Source: Pseudomonas lini
Lineage (GTDB): Bacteria > Pseudomonadota > Gammaproteobacteria > Pseudomonadales > Pseudomonadaceae
Length of the DNA stretch: 64,000 nt
Assembly: GCF_001042905.1 (NCBI RefSeq)
Contig: NZ_JYLB01000004.1
Coordinates: 372,001 to 436,000, forward strand
Direction: 5' to 3'
Shown here in pieces: positions 43,988 to 53,193 of the stretch. Position numbers and translations under genes: made by a program. Within the stretch, counting starts at the first letter, position 1. Every line of letters begins with the position of its first letter. The notes beneath the pieces are model-generated. The model was not told the origin of the DNA and did not search any database. It saw only the letters and a list, made by a program, of their open reading frames with translations.

Positions 43988-44998
43988 TTAGATATCCGCC
44001 AGTGCCGACACCAGGATCGCCTTGATGGTGTGCATGCGGTTTTCCGCTTGCTCGAAGGCGATGTTGGCCGGTGATTCGAAGACTTCTTCGGTCACTTCAA
44101 CCCCGTTGGCCAGGTGCGGATAGCGCGCGGCGATGTCTTTGCCGACCTTGGTTTCACTGTTGTGGAACGCTGGCAGGCAGTGCATGAACTTCACGCGCGG
44201 GTTGCCCGAGGCTTTCATCATTTCGGCGTTGACTTGGTACGGCAGCAGTTGCTCGATGCGTTCGTCCCACGCTTCCACCGGCTCACCCATCGACACCCAG
44301 ATGTCGGTGTGAATGAAGTCCACGCCCTTGACCGCTGCTTTCGGGTCTTCGGTGATGGTGATGCGCGCGCCGCTTTCGGCGGCGAAGGCCTGGCACTGAT
44401 CGATGAAGTCCTGATGCGGCCACAGCGCTTTCGGTGCAGCGATGCGCACGTCCATGCCGAGCTTGGCGCCGATCATCAGCAGCGAATTGCCCATGTTGTA
44501 GCGCGCGTCGCCGAGGTAGGCATAGCTGATGTCGTGCAGCGGTTTGTCGCTGTGTTCACGCATGGTCAGGGTGTCGGCGATCATTTGCGTCGGGTGGAAT
44601 TCAGCGGTCAGACCGTTGAACACCGGCACGCCAGCGAACTTCGCCAGCTCTTCGACGATTTCCTGTTCGAAGCCGCGGTACTCGATGGCATCGAACATCC
44701 GCCCGAGCACGCGGGCGGTGTCTTTCATGCTTTCCTTGTGGCCGATTTGCGACGACACCGGGTCGATGTAGGTGACGTGGGCGCCCTGATCGTGGGCCGC
44801 GACTTCGAAGGCGCACCGGGTGCGGGTCGAGGTTTTTTCGAAGATCAGCGCGATGTTTTTGCCTTGCAGGTGTGGACGCTCGGTGCCGGTGTATTTGGCG
44901 CGTTTGAGGTCACGGGACAGGTCCAGCAGGTAATTCAGCTCGCGAGTGGTGTGGTGCATCAAACTCAGCAGGCTGCGATTGCGCATATTAAAAGCCAT
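43988..44998 (-). CDS. arcB: Catabolic ornithine carbamoyltransferase ArcB
   Basis: A 336-residue enzyme running the phosphorolysis of citrulline to ornithine and carbamoyl phosphate. The carbamoyl phosphate motif STRTRCAF and ornithine motif FMHCLPAFH are present; length and N-terminus ([16 protein letters not shown]) match the catabolic form rather than anabolic ArgF. It lies 69 bp after arcA. Confidence 0.96.
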   Translation of the reverse strand: MAFNMRNRSLLSLMHHTTRELNYLLDLSRDLKRAKYTGTERPHLQGKNIALIFEKTSTRTRCAFEVAAHDQGAHVTYIDPVSSQIGHKESMKDTARVLGRMFDAIEYRGFEQEIVEELAKFAGVPVFNGLTAEFHPTQMIADTLTMREHSDKPLHDISYAYLGDARYNMGNSLLMIGAKLGMDVRIAAPKALWPHQDFIDQCQAFAAESGARITITEDPKAAVKGVDFIHTDIWVSMGEPVEAWDERIEQLLPYQVNAEMMKASGNPRVKFMHCLPAFHNSETKVGKDIAARYPHLANGVEVTEEVFESPANIAFEQAENRMHTIKAILVSALADI

Positions 44999-45067
44999 GA
45001 TTGGATCTCCTTTGGTATCGGTTATCCCCCGGGCCGCGCTGGATAAGCGGCGGCCAGGGTTTGAAAG

Positions 45068-46324
45068 TTAATAGTCGATAGGGTCGCGAATGATCGGGCA
45101 GGTCATGCAGTGGCCACCGCCACGCCCGCGACCGAGTTCACCGGCGCTGATGGTGATGACCTCGATGCCAGCCTTGCGCAGCAGAGTGTTGGTGTAGGTG
45201 TTGCGGTCGTAACCGATCACCACGCCTGGTTCCACCGCCACCACGTTATTGCCGTCGTCCCATTGCTCGCGTTCGGCGGCGAAGCTGTTGCCGCCGGTTT
45301 CGACGACGCGCAGCGCTTTCAGGTTGAGGGCCTTGGCCACGGTGTCGAGGAAGCTGGTTTCTTCGCGGCGGATATCGACGCCGCCCGGTTTGCTTTCATC
45401 AGGGCGCACGCTGAAGGCGACGATCTGGTTCACCACTTCCGGGAAAATGGTCACGAGGTCGCGGTCGCAGAAGCTGAACACGGTGTCCAGGTGCATCGCT
45501 GCGCGGGACTTCGGCAGGCCGGCGACGATCACCCGCTCGACCGCCTTGTTCTTGAACAGGTTGACCGCCAATTGGCCGATGGCCTGTCGGGACGAACGCT
45601 CGCCCATGCCGATCAACACCACGCCGTTGCCGATCGGCATCACGTCGCCGCCCTCAAGGGTGGCGCTGCCATGGTCCTGATCCGGATCGCCGTACCAGAT
45701 CTGGAAGTCGGCGTTGGTGAATTGCGGGTGGAATTTGTAGATGGCAGTGGCCAGTAACGTTTCCTGACGGCGCGCCGGCCAGTACATCGGGTTCAACGTC
45801 ACGCCGCCGTAGATCCAGCAGGTGGTGTCGCGGGTGAACTGGGTGTTGGGCAGCGGCGGCAGAATGAAGCTGGAGTGACCAAGAAATTCGCGAAACATCT
45901 GAATGGTCTTGCCGCCGAAGCTGTCCGGCAGGTCATCGGCGGAGACGCCGCCAATCAGGAATTCGGCAATCTTTCTCGGCTCCAGGCTACGCAGCCAGGA
46001 ACCTGTTTCGTTGACCAGCCCAAGGCCGACCGAGTTGGCGGTGATCTTGCGTTCCAGAATCCAGTCCAGTGCTTCTGGAATGGCGACGATGTCGGTCAGC
46101 AGGTTGTGCATTTCCAGCACATCGATGTTGCGTTCGCGCATCTTGGTGACAAAGTCGAAATGGTCACGCTTGGCTTGAGCAACCCACAGCACATCATCAA
46201 AAAGCAGTTCGTCACAGTTGTTCGGGGTCAGCCGCTGGTGGGCCAGGCCGGGGGAGCAAACCATGACTTTGCGCAGTTTGCCGGCTTCGGAATGGACGCC
46301 GTACTTAACTTTTTCGGTGGTCAT
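45068..46324 (-). CDS. arcA: Arginine deiminase ArcA
   Basis: A 418-residue hydrolase converting arginine to citrulline and ammonia. The catalytic cysteine is Cys406 in [10 protein letters not shown], and the guanidino-binding residues lie in [10 protein letters not shown] and [11 protein letters not shown]. Length and cysteine position equal those of P. aeruginosa ArcA. It is 35 bp after arcD. Confidence 0.98.
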   Translation of the reverse strand: MTTEKVKYGVHSEAGKLRKVMVCSPGLAHQRLTPNNCDELLFDDVLWVAQAKRDHFDFVTKMRERNIDVLEMHNLLTDIVAIPEALDWILERKITANSVGLGLVNETGSWLRSLEPRKIAEFLIGGVSADDLPDSFGGKTIQMFREFLGHSSFILPPLPNTQFTRDTTCWIYGGVTLNPMYWPARRQETLLATAIYKFHPQFTNADFQIWYGDPDQDHGSATLEGGDVMPIGNGVVLIGMGERSSRQAIGQLAVNLFKNKAVERVIVAGLPKSRAAMHLDTVFSFCDRDLVTIFPEVVNQIVAFSVRPDESKPGGVDIRREETSFLDTVAKALNLKALRVVETGGNSFAAEREQWDDGNNVVAVEPGVVIGYDRNTYTNTLLRKAGIEVITISAGELGRGRGGGHCMTCPIIRDPIDY

Positions 46325-46359
46325 TACAGTGATCCTCCAGATGACAAATGGGTCAGGTG

Positions 46360-47787
46360 TTACAGAGTCAGGAAGCCGTCATACAGCCCGTAAGCCGCCA
46401 CCAGGGCGCCCACGACTACGGCGGCGAAAATCAGCTTCTCGACGTTGGTGAAAACCGGTTTGTTGACTTCAAGCTTGGCCTTGGCGAACAGGATTGCGCC
46501 GGGCGCATAGAGCAGGGCGGAGAGCAGCAGGTATTTGACGCCGCCGGCATAGATCAGCCAGACCGCGTAGATCAATGCGACGGCGCCGATGAACAGGTCT
46601 TTCCTGCGCTCGGCTATAGCGTTTTCATAGCTCTCGCCGCGCACCGCCAGCAGCAGCGCATAAGCCGCCGACCACAGGTACGGCACCAGAATCATCGAAG
46701 TGGCGAGGTAGATCAGCGACAGATAAGTGCTGGCCGAGAACAGCGTGATGATCAGGAACAGCTGGACCATGGCGTTGGTCAGCCACAGCGCGTTGACCGG
46801 CACATGGTTGGCGTTTTCCTTGCGCAGGAAGGCCGGCATGGTGTGGTCCTTGGCGGCAGCGAACATGATCTCCGCACACAGCAGCACCCACGACAGCAGC
46901 GCACCCAGCAACGAGATGATCAGGCCGACGCTGATCAGCACCGCGCCCCAATGACCGACTACATGTTCCAGCACCGCGGCCATGGACGGGTTCTGCAGTT
47001 TGGCCAATTCCGGTTGGGTCATGATCCCGAGCGACAGCACGTTCACCAGCACCAGGAACAGCAGCACGGTGATGAAACCGATGACGGTGGCTTTACCAAC
47101 GTCGCTGCGTTTTTCCGCGCGGGCCGAGAAGATGCTCGCGCCTTCGATGCCGATGAACACCCACACGGTGACCAGCATCATCTTGCGCACCTGGTTCATC
47201 ACGCTGCCCAGGTCAGGGTTTTTCACGCCCCAGATGTCGGCGGTGAAGATGTCCAGTTTGAACGCGAAAATCGCGATCAGGACAAACAGCAGCAGCGGTA
47301 CGATTTTGGCGACGGTGGTCACCAGGTTAATGAACGCTGCTTCCTTGATTCCGCGCAATACCAGGAAATGCACACCCCAGAGCAGCACCGACGCACCGAT
47401 CACGGCAGCGACAGTATTTCCCTCGCCAAAAATGGGGAAGAAGTAGCCGAGGGTGCTGAACAAAAGTACGAAGTAACCAACGTTACCCAGCCAGGCGCTG
47501 ATCCAGTAACCCCAAGCGGACGAGAAACCCATGTAGTCGCCGAAACCGGCCTTGGCGTAGGCGTAAACACCGCCGTCCAGATCAGGTTTTCGATTAGCGA
47601 GGGTCTGGAACACGAAGGCCAGGGTCAACATGCCCACTGCGGTAATTGCCCAACCGATAAGAACGGCACCGACGTCTGCACTGGCGGCCATGTTCTGGGG
47701 CAAAGAGAAGATCCCGCCACCAATCATTGAGCCGACAACCAATGCAACCAAGGCGCCGAGTTTCAGTTTTCCGGGGGATTCAGACAT
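46360..47787 (-). CDS. arcD: Arginine/ornithine antiporter ArcD (operon copy)
   Basis: A 475-residue APC-superfamily transporter with about twelve to thirteen membrane segments, exchanging external arginine for internal ornithine. The N-terminal [16 protein letters not shown] is the family substrate-binding signature. It is first in arcDABC and lies behind an ANR box. A paralogue of equal length is transcribed divergently at 48233-49660. Confidence 0.96.
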   Translation of the reverse strand: MSESPGKLKLGALVALVVGSMIGGGIFSLPQNMAASADVGAVLIGWAITAVGMLTLAFVFQTLANRKPDLDGGVYAYAKAGFGDYMGFSSAWGYWISAWLGNVGYFVLLFSTLGYFFPIFGEGNTVAAVIGASVLLWGVHFLVLRGIKEAAFINLVTTVAKIVPLLLFVLIAIFAFKLDIFTADIWGVKNPDLGSVMNQVRKMMLVTVWVFIGIEGASIFSARAEKRSDVGKATVIGFITVLLFLVLVNVLSLGIMTQPELAKLQNPSMAAVLEHVVGHWGAVLISVGLIISLLGALLSWVLLCAEIMFAAAKDHTMPAFLRKENANHVPVNALWLTNAMVQLFLIITLFSASTYLSLIYLATSMILVPYLWSAAYALLLAVRGESYENAIAERRKDLFIGAVALIYAVWLIYAGGVKYLLLSALLYAPGAILFAKAKLEVNKPVFTNVEKLIFAAVVVGALVAAYGLYDGFLTL

Positions 47788-48232
47788 TGCATGACTCCAG
47801 TGCAGGAGAAGAGAGAAAACAGGTTAGTTTTGTTCGCTGTTCAATCATCTGACTTAGATCAATGCATGGTCACATTCCATTGTTAAGTAAAGAGTTATGG
47901 GGCTTTTACAGGTATAAGGCTAATGCCCGGAAAGCCCTGTGCAGAGGCCTCGGATAAAAGTGAAAGAAATAAAGCGTATCAGTTGAAGTTTAGACGCTAG
48001 TTTGTTTTTTTGTTTTGGCAAGTATTGGTCGTTTGATTTTGCAGTGATATTGATTTATTAGGATCTACCGACAAAACCGCTATTTCCGGATGCTGCAATA
48101 GCGTGATCAGTTATAAATAAAGGCAAGATTGGCGTTAATTGATAAACGTTATTACGCTTTATCTATTTAGTAAAAAACCGACTATGTGACGGTCTCGCGG
48201 CGATAGCGCGGCGGGGTTAATGGAGACGCCGA
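47788..48232. other. 445-bp divergent control region between the two arcD genes
   Basis: AT-rich compared with flanking genes. The arcD side holds the ANR box; the other side has TTGATA at 48139-48144 and TATTTA near 48164 with poor spacing, and an imperfect GCGTTAAT/ATTACGC symmetry at 48133-48156. No gene is seen. Confidence 0.6.
47821..47862 (-). promoter_or_regulatory. ANR-dependent promoter of arcDABC
   Basis: On the minus strand TTGATCTAAGTCAG (47862-47849) matches TTGAT-N4-ATCAA in 8 of 10 defined positions. With -10 TAACCT at 47826-47821 the inferred start is 47814, placing the box centre at exactly -41.5, the position for class II FNR/ANR activation. Confidence 0.8.
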
Positions 48233-49660
48233 ATGTCGCAACCGACGCAAAAGCTTCGCCTGAGTGCGCTGATCGCTTTGGTGGTGGGATCGATGGTTGG
48301 CGGCGGGATTTTTTCCTTACCGCAAAACATGGCGGCGCGTGCCGATGCCGGGGCGATATTGATTGGTTGGGCGATCACTGCAGTGGGCATGCTGACCCTG
48401 GCTTTCGTCTTTCAGACCCTGGCCAATCGCAAGCCGGAACTGGACTCCGGGGTATATGCCTACGCCAAGGCCGGTTTCGGCGATTACATGGGTTTTTCCT
48501 CCGCCTGGGGATACTGGATCAGCGCCTGGCTGGGCAATGTCGGTTATTTCGTGCTGCTGTTCAGCACGCTCGGTTATTTCTTTCCGGTGTTTGGCCAAGG
48601 CAACACGCCGATCGCCATCGGCTGCGCGTCGGTGCTGCTGTGGGCGGTGCATTTTCTGGTGCTGCGCGGAATCAAGGAGGCGGCGTTCATCAATCAACTG
48701 ACCACCGTGGCCAAGATCGTGCCGCTGATCATGTTCATCGTCATCGCCGCTGTGGCTTTCAAGGCGGACATCTTCACCCGCGACATTTGGGGCCGCAGCA
48801 ACCCGAATTTCGGCGGCGTGATGGACCAAGTGCGCAACATGATGCTGGTCACCGTGTTCGTGTTCATCGGTATCGAAGGCGCCAGTGTGTATTCGGCGAG
48901 GGCGCAGAAACGTTCGGACGTGGGCCGGGCGACGGTCATCGGTTTTATCGGGGTATTGGCGCTGCTGGTGCTGGTGAACGTGTTATCCCTCGGGATCATG
49001 AGCCAACCGGAATTGGCCACCTTGCAGAACCCGTCGCTGGCTGCGGTACTGGAACATATCGTCGGCCCTTGGGGCGCGTTGCTGATCAGCATCGGCTTGG
49101 CGATTTCGCTGCTGGGGGCCTTGTTGTCGTGGGCGCTGCTGTGCGCTGAAATCCTCTTCGCCACCGCGAAAGACAAGACCATGCCAGCCTTCCTGAAAAA
49201 GGAGAACGCCAACCATGTGCCGGTCAATGCGCTGTGGCTGACCAACGTGATGATCCAGATTTTTCTGCTGATCACACTGTTTTCCGCCGGCACTTACACC
49301 AGCCTGATTTACCTCGCCTCATCGATGATTCTGGTGCCGTACCTGTGGTCGGCGGCGTATGCGGTGTTGTTGAGCGGGCGAGGGGAAACCTATGAGCATG
49401 CGTCGGCCGAGCGCACGAAAGACTTGCTGATCGGCGGCATTGCCCTGTCTTACGCGGTTTGGTTGTTGTATGCCGGGGGCGTGAAATACCTGCTGCTTTC
49501 GGCGTTGTTGTATGCACCGGGGGTGATTCTGTTTGCCCAGGCCAAACGGGAACAGGGCAGGCCGTTGTTTACGTTGGTGGAGAAGGGAATTTTCAGCTGT
49601 GTGGTTGCCGGGGCGGGGTTGGCGGCGTATGGGTTGTACAGCGGGATACTGTCTTTGTGA
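48233..49660 (+). CDS. ArcD paralogue, arginine/ornithine antiporter family
   Basis: A 475-residue transporter aligned without gaps to the operon ArcD and identical at roughly four residues in five by eye, including [16 protein letters not shown] and [25 protein letters not shown] precedes ATG 48233. It faces away from the arc operon and has no clear ANR box, so it may serve aerobic uptake or exchange. It arose by duplication; the differences are mostly conservative and cluster in loops and the C-terminus. Confidence 0.93.
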   Translation: MSQPTQKLRLSALIALVVGSMVGGGIFSLPQNMAARADAGAILIGWAITAVGMLTLAFVFQTLANRKPELDSGVYAYAKAGFGDYMGFSSAWGYWISAWLGNVGYFVLLFSTLGYFFPVFGQGNTPIAIGCASVLLWAVHFLVLRGIKEAAFINQLTTVAKIVPLIMFIVIAAVAFKADIFTRDIWGRSNPNFGGVMDQVRNMMLVTVFVFIGIEGASVYSARAQKRSDVGRATVIGFIGVLALLVLVNVLSLGIMSQPELATLQNPSLAAVLEHIVGPWGALLISIGLAISLLGALLSWALLCAEILFATAKDKTMPAFLKKENANHVPVNALWLTNVMIQIFLLITLFSAGTYTSLIYLASSMILVPYLWSAAYAVLLSGRGETYEHASAERTKDLLIGGIALSYAVWLLYAGGVKYLLLSALLYAPGVILFAQAKREQGRPLFTLVEKGIFSCVVAGAGLAAYGLYSGILSL

Positions 49661-49690
49661 TCCGGTATTTGCGGTGACTGTTCGGGCCTC

Positions 49691-49757
49691 ATCGCGGGCA
49701 AGCCACGCTCCCACAGGTGATATGTGTTCTCCTGTGGGAGCGTGGCTTGCCCGCGAT
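49691..49757. repeat. REP pair, GTGGGAGCGTGGCTTGCCCGCG type
   Basis: Inverted 24-bp arms with a short 19-bp loop lie between two converging genes. Confidence 0.9.
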
Positions 49758-49770
49758 AGCTATCTGATGG

Positions 49771-51102
49771 TCACCACCACTGCGCGCGATGGGAACCCAA
49801 TTCCCCGGCCGGCAGCGCCCACTGCAGCGGTGTCCCGGTGATTTTCAGTGGCACCTGCAGTCGGTGGGCCGGTCCCCATGGTGTCTGCTCAACCAACATC
49901 CCTTGATCGTTGTCATCCTCCGCCCGCAACGCCTCATCGGTCCCCGCGCCATGTTCAATAAGCAATTTGGCGGTCCGCGCCAACGACAACCTGGCCGACC
50001 CGCCACGACCCAATAACGTGATCGCCGTAGCCGCCATCAAATACCCGGTGGCGTGATCAAGCGCCTGCACCGGCAGCGGTGTCGGTTTGTTCGCTTTCTT
50101 CCACTGCATCCCCTTTTCGGCAATCCCGCTGCTCATCTGTACCAAACTGTCGAACCCTCGACGGTTCTGCCAGGGGCCGCTCCAACCGTAGGCGTTGAGG
50201 CACACATCAATCAGGCCCGGTGCCAGTTTTTGCCGCGCGGCGACACCGTAACCCAACCTTTCCAATGCATCGGCGCGGTAGCCGTGGAGCAAGATATCGG
50301 CGTCCTTGAGCAGACTTTCGAACACTGCGCGGTCGTTATTGTTGTGCAAGTCCAGGCGCGCACAGCGTTTGCCCAAAGTGACTTCCGGCACCACACCCGG
50401 TTCGTTCCAGGTTGGAGGGTCGATGCGCAAAACATCGGCACCGAGGCCGGCGAGAAATCGGCTGGCGATGGGGCCGGCCAACACGCGGGTCAAATCCAGC
50501 ACCTTGATGCCCGCCAGCGGTTGCGCCACCGAACCCCGCCACGGCTTCGCGTTTTCGCCGCTGTCGGCGCTGTACTGAATCAACGGCTCGGCGTTCACCG
50601 CCAAACCTTGGGGATGCGCTTGCCATTGCGACCAGCTGCGCATTTCGGCCGCGCAACCACCGGCATCAACTACGGCCTGTTCCAGATCACTTTTCACCCA
50701 TTGCGCAACCTTGCTCGCCATCGCGGCGCGGTCGGCACAGGCGCCGAGCACGCTTTCAGCGGCGGCACGATGATGAGGCGCATTGGTGTGCAGGCGGATC
50801 CAGCCGTCCTTGGTCGCATAGTCACCGGCAACCGGGTCCCACAACGGTGGAACGCTCCAGCCCACGGGGCGGATCGACGTCGCGAACCAGAACGACGCCA
50901 GGCGGCGGTCGACTTCAAGGGTAGGCAAACGGCCGGTGTGTTGTTGCAGCCATTCACTGACAGCCTGACCGGCAGCGGCAATGCTCGCGCAGGCAAGGTC
51001 GGTGACGGCAAACGCCGAGGGCAGGGCGCCACTCGAGGTAAACGGGATTGGGGTGTGCGGCAAGCCGAGCGCGGCTTGAATAGACGTGAGTAAACCAGTC
51101 AT
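49771..51102 (-). CDS. CoA-transferase family III (CaiB/BaiF) protein with rearranged domain order
   Basis: A 443-residue protein. The segment that normally opens family III enzymes (VLDLTRVLAGP...GLGADVLRI) starts only at residue 201, followed by the usual GYGWSGP-like stretch and the presumed catalytic Asp349 (ALDHATGYLMAATAI). Residues 30-185 instead resemble the middle and C-terminal parts of the family (DLACASIAAAGQAV...LEVDRRLAS; YATKDGWIRLHTN). It thus looks permuted, or a fusion of two part-copies. The start at 51102 has GGAGGG upstream. The CoA substrate is unknown. Confidence 0.85.
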   Translation of the reverse strand: MTGLLTSIQAALGLPHTPIPFTSSGALPSAFAVTDLACASIAAAGQAVSEWLQQHTGRLPTLEVDRRLASFWFATSIRPVGWSVPPLWDPVAGDYATKDGWIRLHTNAPHHRAAAESVLGACADRAAMASKVAQWVKSDLEQAVVDAGGCAAEMRSWSQWQAHPQGLAVNAEPLIQYSADSGENAKPWRGSVAQPLAGIKVLDLTRVLAGPIASRFLAGLGADVLRIDPPTWNEPGVVPEVTLGKRCARLDLHNNNDRAVFESLLKDADILLHGYRADALERLGYGVAARQKLAPGLIDVCLNAYGWSGPWQNRRGFDSLVQMSSGIAEKGMQWKKANKPTPLPVQALDHATGYLMAATAITLLGRGGSARLSLARTAKLLIEHGAGTDEALRAEDDNDQGMLVEQTPWGPAHRLQVPLKITGTPLQWALPAGELGSHRAQWW

Positions 51103-51192
51103 CGAAGGCCCTCCGGAGCGAGAGCCCGAGCATAGATCAAAATACCGCTCGATTAGATGAAAACGCCGATCGCCGGCCGAATACCCGACCCT

Positions 51193-51278
51193 GTGGGAGC
51201 TGGCTTGCCTGCGATGGCGGTGTATCAGCCAATAGGATTCGGCTGACACACCGCCATCGCAGGCAAGCCAGCTCCCAC
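51193..51278. repeat. REP pair with extended stem, GTGGGAGCTGGCTTGCCTGCG type
   Basis: Complementary arms run nearly the whole length (about 38 bp each side, with few mismatches) around a loop of about 10 nt, making the longest hairpin in the window. It lies in the gap between mgsA and the CoA-transferase gene. Confidence 0.88.
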
Positions 51279-51319
51279 AAGGATTTCTGATTGTTGCTAA
51301 ACCCGGAACTGGTCACGCT

Positions 51320-51784
51320 TCATCCACGCCCCAGCAGATAGGTCGCGTAATCCGGGATGCGGTGTTCGTGAGCCTGATCCATCAACGGGCTGCTGAGCAG
51401 GTAATCGGCGCTGCACTCGTTGCAGGCCACCGGGATGTTCCACACCGCCGCGACCCGCAGCAGCGCCTTGATGTCCGGGTCGTGGGGTTGCGGTTCGAAC
51501 GGGTCCCAGAAGAACACCAGCATATCGACCCGCTGCTCGGCGATTCGCGCGCCCAGTTGCTGGTCGCCGCCCAGCGGACCGCTGATCATGCTTTCCACTG
51601 GCAGGTCGAGGCGTTGTTGCAACAACAACCCCGTCGTGCCGGTGGCGACCAGTTCATGCTGCGCGAGTTTGTCTTTCTGCCGCTCGGCCCAGTCCAGCAA
51701 AAATACTTTGCAGTGGTCGTGGGCAACCAGGGCGATACGCTTGCGCGCTGCCAGGGTTTGTTGCGTAAAGCTGATACCGATCAT
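51320..51784 (-). CDS. mgsA: Methylglyoxal synthase
   Basis: A 154-residue enzyme converting dihydroxyacetone phosphate to methylglyoxal, a bypass that relieves sugar-phosphate stress. Motifs: LVAHDHCK, GTTGLLLQ, SGPLGGDQQLG (catalytic Asp) and FFWDPFEPQPHDPDIKALL. The start at 51784 gives the family N-terminus; the frame further upstream reads through a REP element. Next to gap, it sits at the triose-phosphate branch of the sugar pathway. Confidence 0.93.
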   Translation of the reverse strand: MIGISFTQQTLAARKRIALVAHDHCKVFLLDWAERQKDKLAQHELVATGTTGLLLQQRLDLPVESMISGPLGGDQQLGARIAEQRVDMLVFFWDPFEPQPHDPDIKALLRVAAVWNIPVACNECSADYLLSSPLMDQAHEHRIPDYATYLLGRG

Positions 51785-51846
51785 CGGTGGCTGCTCCCAG
51801 GCGTAATGCGCCTGCGACAATGCATTTTCGCCGTTGCAAATACCTG

Positions 51847-51942
51847 GTAGGAGCTGCCGCAGGCTGCGATCTTTTGATCCTGGCGGCTGTGAGGCCGACA
51901 AAAAATCAAGATCAAAAGATCGCAGCCTGCGGCAGCTCCTAC
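51847..51942. repeat. REP pair, GTAGGAGCTGCCGCAGG type
   Basis: Inverted arms of about 33 bp ending in CTTTTGATC / GATCAAAAG separate gap from mgsA. Confidence 0.9.
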
Positions 51943-51972
51943 AGGTCCGCGTCGACACAGGTGTCGAGCTGT

Positions 51973-52974
51973 TTATTCTGCGTTGCAGAGCGCCAGGCAG
52001 TTATCGAGCATGCGGTTGGAGAAGCCCCATTCGTTGTCGTACCAGGCCAGCACTTTGAGCAGCTTGCCGCTGGACTTGGTGTGGTTGGCGTCGAAGATCG
52101 ACGACAGCGGGTTGTGGTTGAAGTCGCTGGAAACCAGCGGCAGGGTGTTGTAACCGAGGATCTTCGAGTGCTGGCTGGCGTGTTTGAGCATCGCGTTGAC
52201 TTCATCGGCCGACGCTTCACGCTTGAGCTGCACGGTCAGGTCCACCAGCGATACGTTGATCACTGGAACACGCACCGCCATGCCGGTCAGTTTGCCTGCC
52301 AGTTCCGGCAGCACCAGGCCGACCGCTTCAGCGGCGCCGGTCTTGCTCGGGATCATGTTCTGGGTGGCGGAACGGGCACGGTACGGGTCGGTGTGGTAGA
52401 CGTCGGTCAGGTTCTGGTCGTTGGTGTAGGCATGGATGGTGGTCATCAGACCGCTTTCGATGCCCAGCTCGCGGTGCAGCACCTGGGCCACCGGGGCCAG
52501 GCAGTTGGTGGTGCACGAGGCGTTGGAAATGATCTGGTGCGATTGGCGCAGAATGTCGTGGTTAACCCCATAAACCACGGTGGCGTCAGCGCCTTTGGCC
52601 GGGGCCGAGATGATCACTTTGCGCGCGCCGGCCGTAATATGCGCGGCGGCTTTGGCACGGTCGGTGAACAGACCGGTGCATTCGAACACGACGTCGACCT
52701 TTTCCGCGGCCCAAGGCAATTCGGCCGGGTTGCGAATGGCGCTGACCGAAATACGGTCGCCGTTGACGGTCAGGCTTTCCTGATCGTGCTGGACATCGGC
52801 ATCGAATGTGCCGTGAACGGTGTCGTACTTGAGCAGGTGAGCATTCATCGAGCTGTCGCCCAGGTCGTTGATCGCTACGATCTGCAGATCCTGACGATAA
52901 CCTTGGGTATACAGTGCGCGTAGGACATTACGGCCGATACGGCCAAAACCATTGATTGCGATTCGAAGAGTCAT
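51973..52974 (-). CDS. gap: Glyceraldehyde-3-phosphate dehydrogenase, type I
   Basis: A 333-residue NAD-dependent enzyme of the lower glycolytic/Entner-Doudoroff route. The N-terminal [14 protein letters not shown] binds NAD, and the catalytic cysteine is Cys154 in [12 protein letters not shown]. It is divergent from edd, with a TTGT-N7-ACAA operator 23 bp before its start codon. It is the glucose-induced (gap-1) type by context. Confidence 0.96.
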   Translation of the reverse strand: MTLRIAINGFGRIGRNVLRALYTQGYRQDLQIVAINDLGDSSMNAHLLKYDTVHGTFDADVQHDQESLTVNGDRISVSAIRNPAELPWAAEKVDVVFECTGLFTDRAKAAAHITAGARKVIISAPAKGADATVVYGVNHDILRQSHQIISNASCTTNCLAPVAQVLHRELGIESGLMTTIHAYTNDQNLTDVYHTDPYRARSATQNMIPSKTGAAEAVGLVLPELAGKLTGMAVRVPVINVSLVDLTVQLKREASADEVNAMLKHASQHSKILGYNTLPLVSSDFNHNPLSSIFDANHTKSSGKLLKVLAWYDNEWGFSNRMLDNCLALCNAE

Positions 52975-52996
52975 TTACAGCGCCGCCGTCGTTTTG

Positions 52997-53011
52997 TTGT
53001 TGGAATTACAA
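52997..53011 (-). promoter_or_regulatory. HexR-type operator, gap side
   Basis: TTGT-TGGAATT-ACAA fits the TTGT-N7/8-ACAA pattern described for the repressor HexR in P. putida. Confidence 0.75.
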
Positions 53012-53058
53012 GATTATTCGCAAAAAAATAGAAAACAAGCCTTTTTAGTGGCAATATT

Positions 53059-53073
53059 TTGTTTTATCTACAA
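53059..53073 (+). promoter_or_regulatory. HexR-type operator, edd side
   Basis: TTGT-TTTATCT-ACAA is a second site with the same spacing, 120 bp before the edd start codon. Confidence 0.75.
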
Positions 53074-53193
53074 CGAGTGACCTGAATCAACTGGTCCGAA
53101 TGATCAAGAAAACCGTCTGTCATCCCAATCACAGCGGTGCTTGATCAGCATAGACAATCAGGTCGCCACATCCGTTAGCCTGGAGTTCTACAC

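Noticed and set aside
46348..47730. A 460-codon frame antisense to arcD, rich in Gln, His and Asp
   Set aside because: It is the reverse of membrane-helix codons and has no start signal; the arcD frame is unambiguous.
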